A model generated the notes under the pieces. That model was not told the DNA's origin. It made no database searches and saw only the letters and a list, made by a program, of their open reading frames with translations. The translations under genes were made by a program, and so were the position numbers. This document shows positions 1 through 19,910 of a DNA stretch of 64,000 nt, piece after piece (position 1 is the stretch's first letter; each line of letters starts with the position of its first letter). Location of the stretch: positions 3,968,001 to 4,032,000 of the forward strand of contig OY725503.1 in NCBI GenBank assembly GCA_963281255.1, read 5' to 3'. The DNA is from Aphrocallistes beatrix (taxonomy: Eukaryota > Porifera > Hexactinellida > Sceptrulophora > Aphrocallistidae).

Positions 1-1216
1 AGTGTATGGCAAGTTTTCCTACAGAGACAGTCTGGCACATCTCCTTCAGCAGTGAGTCCATTGTCCCTGGAGTACCCACTCCAATGGTGTCGCCAAGCGA
101 TACCTCGTAACATCCCATTTCAAGGAGCTTTTCCGTTACATCGATTACTGCTTTAGGGGTGATGGGACCTTCATAAGGACAACCAAGGACGCAAGACACG
201 TATCCACGAACCTTGATTTGTTCCGACAATGCTCGACTGCATACTTGACGGAATTTATCTAAAGGACAACATTACTATTATTCGTGGAGCTACCAAGTTC
301 ATTGCATTAATGAAGCATTGGAATCTGCTTATGCAGAGAACAGTTCGAGATGTGCCCGAAACGCGATGACCATCATGTTACACGTCTAATTTCAATAATA
401 ATAGAGATTTGGTTTAAAATTCTTACAAATACAAATCAATTAAAATGCCATTACATAAACAGATGTGAAGATACAAATTGCGATCATATAATTGTTTAAT
501 TTCTAAAAGTATTCTAATAATCGTTTTGTGGTGATCTGAACTTGCAAGATTTTCCCATGTATTATCTTGATTATACTTTTAAATCTAGTGTGCGGGTGGC
601 TCGAGTCATGTTTCGATGGATTTCTACCATTTATCATATGGCAATATAGAATATAGCTTTGTAAAAATTTGATTAATAATTGATTAGGAAAATTCTTACA
701 TTGCAAAGTAATTAATTAAAACATATTTTGATGCAATATCTAATTATGATCGTCCAAAAAATATTTTCGATAAATTCGGTGATTTAATACGCAAGTACCT
801 AAACTCTCAGCTATGGTTGCATTGATATTTTTCTTGGAGAAAGTTTCAGAAGCAGCAGCAAATATTGCTATTTCCTTTGCATCGCATTCCATGGCTGCTT
901 CTAGTCCTTTCAGATTGGGTGTGAGTACGGAATAGCTGACTCCTGGCCTTCGAATGAGTCCCTTCATTACTTCTTTTTGATCAGCCATTTGTGGTATCCA
1001 TTTGGGTGAAACAAAACTTGTTACTTCGATTCTGTTCAGTCCACTCTCAGCTAGCTTATCAATCAACTTCAGTTTTACAGCAGTCGGTACATTAGTTTTC
1101 TCGTTCTGCAGTCCATCTCGTGGTCCTACCTCAACGATGTGTACGAATTTCCCGTTTTGCAAGCCATTTTTGATGCTAGAAAGTGAAGACAAACATCTAA
1201 AAGCAGACTGTCTCAT
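1..1216 (-). CDS. HMGCL: Hydroxymethylglutaryl-CoA lyase, 3' end missing
   Basis: Cleaves HMG-CoA to acetyl-CoA and acetoacetate in the mitochondrial matrix (leucine breakdown and ketogenesis). Exon 1 is 799..1216, from the ATG at 1216; exon 2 is 1..258 and runs off the left edge. The intron has a GTACTT donor and a CTTTAG acceptor and keeps the frame (phase 1). Exon 1 carries the signature [10 protein letters not shown], whose Arg-Asp pair is catalytic in the family, and a short Ser/Arg-rich leader that fits a mitochondrial presequence. Exon 2 carries [12 protein letters not shown] and the [12 protein letters not shown] strand, and stops just before the expected metal-binding HCHD motif. The missing part, roughly the last third, lies outside the window. 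Family assignment is firm. Confidence 0.93.
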
Positions 1217-3145
1217 CTCAGTCTAATGGACTGTAATGTAATTAAGGAAATTCGTTATACTAAATAAGGGCCCGTGTTGTATCGATCACCTTTAAGGACA
1301 AAGCATTGAAATATCATAAATTGAGATGTGTCATTTCAACCTTGGAATGGAGCGATTGGATGTCCATAAATAGTAGATCTTAATTTCCATTATCTGGAAG
1401 CAATTAAAAGCCGTTCAACTCTTGGCCTTGAAACCTCAATAATAATTAGCATTGAGTTGCTTGGAACTCACTTATTTAATGTATAAAGTATGAATGCAAC
1501 TTTTAAGTGTCTAGTTCACTCTCCTTTGGAATAAATAAATTTCCGATGAAAGCCAGCAAAACTACGATCCGAGATCCTACATAAATTATAGGACTTTTCT
1601 AACGAACAAATTTGCATAGTGTCAGGTTTATCAGACTTAAGTTGTTTCATTCCTTGGATTATAATGCGATTGAATGTAAATTTATTAATAACATGGAGAT
1701 GGAACTTCGAACTTTTGATGTGGGAGAACAGCATAGAGGTGAACAACCGAATACAGAATTATAAAGAAATGCGATGACAAGATATCTAACGCCATCGGGA
1801 AACGGAAACATAGATGTACATATTAACCAGGTTTTATTGTCAGATAAACAATTACATTTTGTTTAAAGAAATCTTAGATGAATAATAACAACTGACCTTC
1901 TCATAATCTTATCTAGAGGTTAAGCTAGGCAAGATAAAAGCTGACAAAGCCTGCCTATCAGTGGTAGGTATGTGGAGGGTTCGGGAGTTCCTCCTTACAC
2001 TAAAATATAGGGAAAATTCGTACATCATGTTGGAACACGGGGAGTTCCTCATGAGTTTTTCTTTGTTTTTCACAGCGAGAACTAGATCTTACTTATACTA
2101 TGATACTGATGCGATTAAGTAAAACACGTCTCTAGCTTAAACCGTTAAAATATTTAACCTCTTGTTACTATTAATTGCAGCCAAGTCTACATGATGTTAT
2201 TTCTTGTGATATATTTCCTCTGTACTTGCGTATCATACTTAGTTGAGTCATCTGTTGACTCTAATTTATGCGAAAACGAGTGGTTATTACCTACAATCTG
2301 CAGAGGTTCTCGAAAAGATGATTGTATAATGACAATCTTAAGCACGATGTGATTTTATTATCCCCCAGGTATGCGGAAACAAAAAATTGATAAGCTTGAA
2401 AAAAAGAAATTGAGGAGAGCACTTTAAACTCAGAGTTTTATATCTCTGAGCCACGGGTAAAGATGAGGAATATTCAAAGATGTTTATTTTATGAAATATA
2501 TCGATGTCAGTGTACGGATAATGCATCAAAAAGTATTCTAACTTAAAATCCTAATAATATCTGTACATAAGTAGTTTTATTCCTTGCTTGCTATATTTCT
2601 TGCCAATGCGCAATTGTTTTGATTAATTAAAAAATGAAATTTACTCTATTCATACCAATTCGCATCGAATTCTTTATGAAACACAACAAAATGAGGTTTG
2701 CACTATTTTAATAGTTCTGTCAAATGCTAAATTGGAAATAGTTAGGCAGATTATGTGATTAAAATCACATTAGAACTTGATGGCTGCTCATAAGAGCTCC
2801 AAGAATGTTAGCAGAAATTCGATTTGAAATTTAAGCGGAACGGAACCCCTTCGTTAGAAATGTAAGGCATTTAACAAAGTTGACAACACTAATTTAATAG
2901 AAGAAAATATCGTATATGAAACTGAAAGAGATTTGATTGATTTCAAATAACATTTAGGTTGATACATAAACAAATTGAAAGATGCTTTGTTTGGAGGATA
3001 AAATGAATCGTCTGTGTTGCAAAATTGTCTTGCACAATAAAATTAAAGAAACTAAATTAAAAGCTGTTAATTTTGGAGCACAAGTGTGTGAGAGGAGTTG
3101 TGATTCACGTGGCTGGGAGTGCCGTTGATGGAGGCGTTAAAATCG
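1217..3145. other. AT-rich intergenic stretch without a recognisable gene
   Basis: About 1.9 kb between HMGCL and the end of DYRK1. It should hold the HMGCL promoter and the DYRK1 3' UTR. Open frames are short (under about 80 codons) and resemble no family. I see no tRNA, long repeat or transposon ends. Confidence 0.6.
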
Positions 3146-11255
<8,110 letters not shown>

Positions 11256-14200
11256 ATGCACATAAAACAGGTGATTATAGAAGGATTTCGGTCTTACAAA
11301 GACCAAACAATTATTGAACCATTCAGTCACATGCACAACGTGATTGTGGGGAGGAATGGATCTGGCAAGAGTAACTTTTTCTTTGCAATTCAATTCGTCC
11401 TCAGCGACGAGTTCACGAATATGAGTGCTGAGGAACGACAGCAGCTGTTACACGAGGGATCCGGGGCGAGAGTCGTATCTGCTTTTGTGGAGATTATGTT
11501 CGATAACAGTGACAATCGCTTGCCGATTGATAAAGATGAAGTTGGCTTGAGACGCGTCATAGGCTCGAAGAAGGATAGTTATTATCTGGACAAGAAGCAT
11601 GTACTGAAATCGGAAGTTATGAATCTGTTAGAAACCGCAGGATTCTCTCGCTCAAATCCTTACTACATCGTGAAGCAGGGCCGAATCAATCAGATTGCGA
11701 TGGCGCCTGATGTGCAACGACTTCAACTGTTGAGAGAAGTTGCAGGAACGCGTGTGTATGACGACAAAAAAATGGAGAGCGAAGGAATTCTAAAAGAGAC
11801 CGAGAGTTCTCGCGAAAAAATATCAGAACACCTGGAGAACATCGAAGAGCGCCTCACCACTTTAGAAGAAGAAACTCAAGAGTTGAAAGAGTACCAGAAA
11901 TGGGACAAGTCCCGAAGAGCGGCTGAGTACGCACTGTATGAAAAGGAACTGAGGGATGCGAACAATAAACTGATTGAGAATGATCGAGATAAAGACGAGT
12001 TCCAATCCTACACGAAGCACCGCCACCAAGATTCTAAGGAAGCAATGGACAATGTAGATCTGCTGGAGAGGAGGGTCCGTGAGTTGAAGCAACGCATGCG
12101 GAACGCCGTCTCAGAGAAAGAGCAAATTCAGGAGGAAAGAGCGGAGCAGATGAAGCTACGGGCGCAAGTTCATCTTGATAAGGTTGACTTGGAACAAAGT
12201 GTGAGTGAGGATGAGGGAATGAAGAGACAGCTAGGCTTGGAGCTGGAGGCACTGAATGGCGAGATTGGGACCAAGGATGCAGAGCTACAGCAGTTGTTGC
12301 CGGAATATAACCAGATGAAGCAACAGGAACAGAACTTCAACTTTGACATATCGCGAAATGAAATGCGTCAGCAGGAGCTGTACGCGAAACAAGGCCGCGG
12401 AAAACAGTTCAGGACGAAGCAAGAGCGTGACAAATGGTTGAAAAAGGAAGCAACCGCGATTAGAAAAACGCTCAACTCTCAAATCGAGCAGCGAGACCGC
12501 TTGCTAGGAGAAGTAGCCCAGTTACAAGCGACGATTAGCGATGATAACAGCAACGTGACAGGAAGACAGTCCGACTTGGACGTGAAGAGAGAGAGGATAG
12601 AACAGCTGTCCCGAGAGCACACGCATCTCAAACGGGAGAGAGATGAACTCAACAACAAAAGGAAGGAATACTGGCGGGAAGAATCGGCGCTTGAGCAGCA
12701 AATACACACCATACGAGAGGAGCTGAGCAAGGCAGAGCGGGCGTACAGATCTACCATGAGCAAGACTACGAACTTGGGTCTGGATGCATTGCACCGAATC
12801 GTGCACGAGAAGGGCATGAAAGGGGTATATGGGCCTCTGATCGAAAACTTCGAGTGCGTTTCATCGCAGTTCTTCACAGCTGTAGAAGTGACCGCCGGCA
12901 ATCGCCTCTTTCACGTCGTAGTAGACACAGACGACATTGCATCAGAGATCCTACGCACCATGAACAAGCGCAAACTACCTGGAGAGATCACATTCCTGCC
13001 GCTGAATCGGTTGCTAGACGAGCACATTCCCTACCCAGATTCAACTACGGAGGACAACTACCCACTTCTGGACAAACTGGAGTACCGAGATAAAGTGTAT
13101 CGAGCTGTGAAGACCGTGTTCGGCAAGGTCTTTCTCTGTCGGGATCTGGACGTTGCAGCCAATATCGCTAGGATCCATGACATGGATTGTGTAACTCTGG
13201 AAGGAGATCAGGTGAGTTCCATCTGTTTTTTTAAAAACTGCATTTATCATTGCCATGCTAACCATCGCATGGCCAAATTAGTCAATTCGAAAGCTGATCG
13301 ACGGAAGCTATTTAGTATTATGAGTATGTTTTAAATTATTTAACGATTTAGGTGAGTTCTAAGCAGTTTACACGTTCTATAAACCCTTTGTCAGAAGTGG
13401 TAGGAATTTCGAATAGAAACGTAAAAAAATTGCATGTGGTTTTGACACTAAGATAAAATATGCATGACAAACAATTGTGCCTTGATCAAATTCCCATTTC
13501 TCTACCGCTCTGTATGCTTGTGTTCCATACCACACGCTAATAGTGCAGTTAAATCTTAACGACATCCACAGGTAAGCAGGAAGGGAGCACTGACTGGCGG
13601 TTACATGGATCGCAACCGTAGCAGAATGGATCTGAAAAAGTCGGTTTGGGAGCTGAAGATGAGGCTGGAGGCAGAAGAGAGGGAAGTGATGGAAGTGCGG
13701 AAAAAGATCGAGCGGATAGACCAGGAGGTGAGTAGCGTCCTGTCACAGGTGCAGAACACAGAGACGGAACTTATCCAGTTTAAAGAAGCGTATGAGAGAC
13801 AGAAGATGGACATACGGAACCTCTCCCGAGAGCAGCAAGCTAACGCCAAAACACTTGCAACCAAGGATAACACTCTCCTCTCACTGAAGAGTGAAATCAC
13901 TCAATCTGAACAGCGCTTACAGAGCACTGAAGGAGAGGTAGGTACCGAGATGTTGTCTCAGCTCGCGCAAGGGGAACAGAACGAGTTGGAGACTCTGTCT
14001 GAAGAGATCACTCGTCTACGCAGCGAGAGCAGGAGAACTCTGAAAGAGCGCATTCGCATGGAGCAGCATAAGCTGGCTCTAGAGAACTTGCTGACGGACA
14101 ATCTGCTGAGACGCAAGCAAGAGAAGGAGCAGGAGCTGGAAGACCTCAGCATGGTGAATAAATCCGCAGATCTGGAGTCCCTCTGCTCCGATTACGCCAC

Positions 14201-15263
14201 GATAGAGGCCCGGCTGAACGATACGAACGCACGCATGACTGAGGTGGCTGGGCAGCAGCAAGAGTTGCTGGAGCAACAGAAAGAGATTGAGAGCGACCTG
14301 GAAGAGTGGAAAGCGAAGGAAAAGGAGTTGAACGACTTGATAACGGAGGACAGCAAGCAGATGGATAAGCTAGCGAATAAGAAGAGTTTGCTGCTGAAGA
14401 AGAAAGAGGAGGCGCAGAGGAAAATGAGAGAGATCGGAAGTCTTCCAGAAGGCCACCAGCAGTACCAGGGATTGCGGACTAAGGAGCTATGGAATCGAGT
14501 ACAGAAGTGTAACAGTGAACTGAAGAAGTACTCTCACGTGAATAAGAAGGCTCTGGAACAGTTCGTCCAGTTCTCAGAACTGAAGGAGAAGTTGCTCAGG
14601 AGGAAGTCTGAGGTGAACAAAAGCTACAGTGCAATCGAAGATATGATTAAAGTCCTGGAGTACAGGAAGTACGAAGCGATCCTTAACACCTTCAAACAGG
14701 TCTCGCGCTTTTTTACAGATGTTTTCCAAGAACTAGTGCCTAGCGGCACGGCTACCCTGCGCATGAGACACGCAGTGGAGAACCTGGGACAGAGCGGGGA
14801 CACTGGGGTGGATAGCACCGGACTGAGCTCACAGGCGTCAGAATCTGGCGGTGCGGCGAATAACATCGAGAAGTTGGTGGGTGTGAGTATTGAGGTCTCG
14901 TTCAGTGGGAAAGCGAATGAAACTCGCGAAATTCAACAGCTCTCTGGGGGGCAGAAGAGTTTAGTTGCACTGACGTTAATTTTCGCGATTCAGAAGTGCG
15001 ATCCTGCCCCCTTCTACCTCTTCGATGAGATCGATCAGGCATTGGATCCTCACCATAGGAAGGCGGTGGCGAGCATGATTCGGAGACTGTCCAAACACGC
15101 GCAGTTCATTACCACGACGTTCAGGCCGGAGCTGTTAGATGCCGCAGATAAATTCTACGGGGTGACCTTCCGTAACAAAGTCTCTCACATCAAAGCGGTT
15201 AGCAAAGAGATGGCGACGGATTTTGTCGAGGAAGATGTCCAGGTACCACAGGAGAACAACTGA
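11256..15263 (+). CDS. SMC3: Structural maintenance of chromosomes 3 (cohesin core)
   Basis: ATPase arm of cohesin, pairing with SMC1 and the kleisin to hold sister chromatids and shape chromatin loops. Two exons, 11256..13211 and 13572..15263, join to 1215 residues (human 1217). Visible: Walker A GRNGSGKSN near residue 32; the adjacent lysines in GSKKD that are acetylated by ESCO enzymes in other species; long coiled coils; the hinge around GMKGVYGPL; a second coiled coil; the ABC signature LSGGQKSLVAL; and Walker B with D-loop, FYLFDEIDQALD. The only coding intron (360 nt) lies just after the hinge. Exon 2 opens with GTAAGCAGG, which reads V-S-R as the family requires but also looks like a splice donor. 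Confidence 0.97.
13212..13571 (+). other. SMC3 intron
   Basis: Bounded by CAG|GTGAGT and CCACAG|GTAAGC. Around 13350 it holds a further TTTAG|GTGAGT, an acceptor consensus directly joined to a donor. No gene inside. Confidence 0.8.
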
Positions 15264-15523
15264 GGACCGAACTATCCTCCATCTCTGATTTCACCGCTTA
15301 ATTAAACGTCAATCATTTTGATTTAGCTGCTAATCCCTATGGTAATTAATATTGATACAAACTACTTGATTTTGCATTGATTTTATTAATGAACGATGGA
15401 TGAGGTTGATAACATTTCCTGTATCCATCCAATTTAAATCCTTTAAATTAAGAAAGTTCTTTGCTCTTCAGAGTTTATTAATTAATATCGGTTCCCAGCT
15501 AAGTAGACATTCCTGTGGCCAGT

Positions 15524-18199
15524 ATGGTCTCTAGCATAGCTCAGACTCAGACGCTACAACTCCAGACTCGCCCCACCCTCGCAGAGCGTCCGTATGACTT
15601 CCTCTACGATCCCATCCACACCCTCTCCAGCGAGGTGGACCACAACCGCGCCTCTTTCAAGGCCCGCGCGAACCCAACCCGCATCCAGAGGGTCCCCATC
15701 TTCAAAACCATGTTCAGCTGCCTCACGCATAGACCGAAGCAGACCTTGCGCCTGAACCAAGTGGACCCCATCCCCCCTTTCATAGCCAGGGGGTGGAGGG
15801 GGCAAGTGGAGCTGGCCAGAGAGCAGCTCTCCTACGTTACCAAGACGAATTACATGCCGGACGTCCACATCCCAGAGAAATCCCACCCAGGAGCTCAGGT
15901 AGATGGACTGGATCGCTACAAGTTCTTCAGACGCCCCATCATCCCGTTCCTCCAGAAGTTGCCCCCCTACGTGGTGCTGGCGCCTGTCTCCAGGCCGGAG
16001 GCGGGAATGGGTGCGGCTGTCCCCGCGGTGATGGACGGAGCTCCTGACACCAGGACAGTGCACACACAGACGGACTACAGAGAGAGCGAGACCCAGACAG
16101 ACCCCTGGACCCCCGAGTACACCGTACAGCCAGGTGAGACCGATACCAGTAATTCAGCTAAATCCAATTACAACCACTAATAAGCATAAGCTAACTATAC
16201 CCGTAACTCCAAAGGCACACAGCCAGAACTGCTAGCCCTCTCGAAGCTCTGCTGGAAGAAAGGACTGCCCGGGGGGCTGGCAGAGGTGGAGATGGTGGAG
16301 AGAGCGCGCGCTAAGAGGGCGTGGGAGAAGACGCTCCCTCACTTCAATGACGTCACCCATCTCCAGCAGCGCATGCGCATGATGGAGGAGCAGGAGGCGA
16401 GGGAGTGGGCGTGGCGAGAGGGGGAGATACAGAAAACACAGGATGCGAGACTCGAGGTGAGGATAGCTATCTCCATGCTACGCTACAATGGTGTTGATTG
16501 TAGCATCGCTTCCAGGTCCTCAAGAATATGCTCTTACAACGCGAATCTGATTTGTCTGCTCTGAACGACAGACGTCTAGAGCACCTCTGGAATAAGAAAC
16601 AAGCGGAGAAGGGGAGACAGGTGAAACAGCTGAGAACGAAACACGTCAAAGCGCTGAGGAAACTGAACGAGAAACGTAAGAACGTGGAAGGGAAGCTGCA
16701 GCGTCGCGAGATCATCAAGGAGTACTACAACCACGGATCCCAGGTGTACGCGCCTCAAACGCGAGTCGGACAGTTCCTGGATGTGCATTCTGAGCAGTTC
16801 AAGGTTTCTGTTATGGTTGCTCTTAGTTAATCGAACTATTCCTATCGTTTATTTACGAATTCTCACACATACATGATGTGCAGGTACGCAGCAAGCATCT
16901 GAATTCGTACTCGGGTCTGAACGAGATGGAAGTCACTCTCCCTCGCACAGTGCTACAGCCGAAACCTAAAGCTCCAATCAAAGACGCCCCTCCAGTTGGA
17001 TCTAAAGCCAGCAAGGAAGAGAGAAGAGTTAAAGTAGGCTCACAGCTCGAACAGTTGCTATTACGTATAATGTATTAGAGTTTATAACTCCCGACATCCC
17101 AGATTCTAGACAGTGTGCACAGTGATATCCAGAGAGAGAAGGAGCTAGCCTTGCACCCAGAACCGCCTAAGCCCTTGCGGCTGTTGGAGAAGGTGGAGAA
17201 GCCGATCCCGCGCCCCCCCACCCCTACGATCGACGCGCCCAGCGAGGGCTTGGAGGAGGAGGAGCTGAGTGTGATCCTCCTGCAGCAGCTGCTACGCGGG
17301 AGAGCGGTGCAGCTGAAGATGAGAGAGGGGAAGAGGCGACGCTTGGAACTGATCCGTGAGCTGCGAGCTAGCCACGCCCTCCAGACGGCGGAGCAGAAAC
17401 TGAAGCGAGAGGAAAAGAAGCAGGTTAGTGAGGAGAAATAAGAGTTGTGTGGAACGCTTTTATCCTCACTCCTCTGTTAGATCGAACTCCTTCAGAAAGC
17501 GGAAGAGTCTTCCAAGCGTAGGTCCTCCCTCCTACAAACTGGTCTGGAGACACACACCATGGATGAGCTGGGCGCGCAGCTGGACTTCCTGAGCAAGGAG
17601 CTGGTGCGTCTGCAGGAGGAGAGGAGGATCCAGGCCTTCGTGATGCTGGCCGAGAGGGAGCGGCGCATACGAGAGGCCGAGGAGAGCGGACGGAGACAGA
17701 CAGAGGAGAGGAGGAGACGGACCGAGGACGAGATGATTAAGCAGATCATGAAGGTGCACCAGGACACCGTGGATGGGTACCTGGAGCAGGCGATCCTCTC
17801 CTCCATCCAGGACACGGCGGACGAGCAAGCTCGGGAGAGGATTCAGCTCATGTCTAAGCAGGTGCGTTGTTGCCTCTCCGAAGTATGCATTGGAATGGCC
17901 GCTGTAGTGGGAACTAGAAACAAATCAGCTGCCTCCGTTCCTCTAAGGTGAATCAGGTCGCTCAAGAGTTCGAAGATGATCACACCGCCCTGGAAGGTTC
18001 AGAACTAGTGGCTGATCTCATTCACACCTTCCTCCTGCCGGAAGTTGAGAAGTCCCTGATGCGAGAGAAGGTACGGCTCTCCCAGAGGAGACATTTGGTC
18101 GCGGCACACAGCGCACTCTACGGAGACGCACAGGCGATTGTGAATGCAAGCGCCGAGGCATCAGATCATGTGGCAACCCGTGAGGACGACCAACCTTAG
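15524..18199 (+). CDS. CFAP91: Cilia- and flagella-associated protein 91 (MAATS1)
   Basis: Axonemal scaffold at the base of radial spokes in motile cilia and flagella. Seven exons: 15524..16133, 16215..16456, 16516..16803, 16884..17033, 17103..17423, 17481..17861, 17948..18199. They total 747 residues (human about 767). Recognisable blocks are RPYDFLYDP and IFKTMFS near the N-terminus; the paired QTDYRESETQTDPW; GGLAEVEMVERARAKRAWE; GKLQRREIIK; an IQ-like LQQLLRGRAVQ segment; and FLSKELVRLQEERRIQAFVM, nearly identical to the vertebrate protein. Highly charged helical coiled coils fill most of the rest. I took the ATG at 15524; an in-frame GTG nine bases upstream is not a likely eukaryotic start. 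Introns are 57 to 86 nt. SMC3 ends 260 bp upstream on the same strand. Confidence 0.93.
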
Positions 18200-18388
18200 A
18201 CACTTATTTACTGTGCTATACACACGCGCGGAATATCACACCTCCGTAGAGGTGTTTAAGAATTGCACTTAAGACTATTTATTCATTATTCCTGTTATAC
18301 ATATATTACCATTGCGAGGAGCGAATGCATTCGAACTGATTATTCTCGTTTAAGCTAACCGCGATTGTTTGACTAGTCAATTAGCTGT

Positions 18389-19598
18389 ATGGACTACGAA
18401 CGGATCATTCTAGTCAAGCCAGCCGTCTCTATCTACGCGAATATCCCGAGCACTGGCGGAGGGAGAGGGCATAGGTAAGGAAGGACCATGGATGCAGTGA
18501 GGTATGTAGAATTTACGTCACAGGGCTTTTTGTGTTCTAGAGCAGACCACTGGGACCTAGCCAACCCTACTTGGAGTGGGAGAGTGAGGGTGTGCACGTA
18601 CGGACCTAAGTGCGTGTTGAAGTTAGAAGACAAAACTACAGGTACCTTAGTTCTGAGTGAAGACTATTTCAGCAGGAAAACTTACTGTGTGGTCTTGCTA
18701 TAGGAGATCTCTTCGCTGAATGCCCAATTAACGATTATCCCTCAGTCACCTCGATTGAACCGGTCATCGACAGTAGTCGCTATTTCGTCGTAAAGATCGT
18801 CAATGGATTAGGTAAACTCAGTTGAAACACACACTGGGATTGATACGTCATACAGTGTAAGGATTTCTGTACTCTATCTAGACCATGCTTTCGTTGGAAT
18901 GGGTTTCGATGATCGATCTGACTCATTCGATTTACGAGTCACATTGCAAGAGCATTTCAGGTGAAGTTAGACACTGAGTAGGGACCAGTCTCTATGACTG
19001 TTCAATCGATTTCTATTACGACTCTGTTATAAAGGCAGTTGAAGAAGGAACGAGATATCAAAGAGGAGGAAGACAACCCAGCTCCGAGCAAAGACTACAG
19101 TCTGAAAGACGGACAGTCTATCAAGATAGATTTCAAGGTAAGCCACGAGTTGCGCTCACTAATCCAATGTGAGTAACGCTGTTTCGTAGGGCTTCAAGAA
19201 GGCGGGAGCTGAGGATACTGTTCCTAAACCAACTGGGGTAACTAAAGGTGGAACAGGTAAACTCTCAGATGCTAAGCCCTATAACAATGATAATACCACA
19301 CCATGTGTTTAGTGAAAATGAGCGGAGGGATGATACTGCCACCCCCCTCGGCCAAGAAGGCGACTGAAGCAGCTAAGACGACTCCTCAGCTCACACCCAC
19401 ACTAATGCCACCAATTATTACCGACCCATTCCAGTGAGTTTATTTGTGCTGTGCTGTGTTTCCTGTATGGGAGTGGTGTAATATACATTTGCTTGCAGGT
19501 CAACTCCTGGAGAATTGAGTGACGATCCTTTCAAAACGAACCCAACAGAAACGAGCGAATCCAACCAAGCCAGCGGAGGAGGTTGGGTGACGTTCTGA
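18389..19598 (+). CDS. NECAP: Adaptin-ear-binding coat-associated protein (NECAP)
   Basis: Clathrin-coated-vesicle accessory protein that binds the AP-2 ear and core during endocytosis. Eight very small exons: 18389..18474, 18541..18641, 18704..18811, 18882..18960, 19035..19137, 19190..19256, 19313..19433, 19499..19598. They total 254 residues. The PH-like NECAP domain is clear: [53 protein letters not shown], then DGQSIKIDF. The C-terminus is WVTF, matching the WxxF ear-binding motif that ends vertebrate NECAPs. The exons are too short to stand out as open frames; I rebuilt them from splice consensus and phase. The start lies 190 bp after CFAP91. Confidence 0.92.
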
Positions 19599-19910
19599 TG
19601 CTGCCTCTCCCTCGTTGCGCTTAAGAGCTGTCTTAATGCACTGCTATAGTCTTGTATATAATATTTTCTTGCTTAAACTTACGTAACACCTCCCTTCAGT
19701 TATGTAGTATGGTGAAGATTTGTTTTCGGAGTGATTGCCATTACCAGTGAGGTTAAATTAACTAAATTATAAGCGAAGGACACGAAGTAGCAGATTGTGG
19801 GAGAGAGAAGAGTAGGCTAGTCGGGTATTGTATACTCGACTAACCGAAGTTATAAACATACAAACAAACTGATTTCATTTTTCAAAATAACAAAATTCAA
19901 TAGTACATCC

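Noticed and set aside
12479-12901. Long minus-strand frames inside SMC3 exon 1
   Set aside because: Antisense shadows of a highly conserved coding exon, with serine- and cysteine-rich translations typical of such shadows.
15515-15523. GTG start of CFAP91
   Set aside because: The ATG at 15524 is in frame and more plausible.
15554-16063. 169-codon minus-strand frame over CFAP91 exon 1
   Set aside because: Antisense shadow in GC-rich coding DNA; no family match, and the plus-strand frame is conserved.
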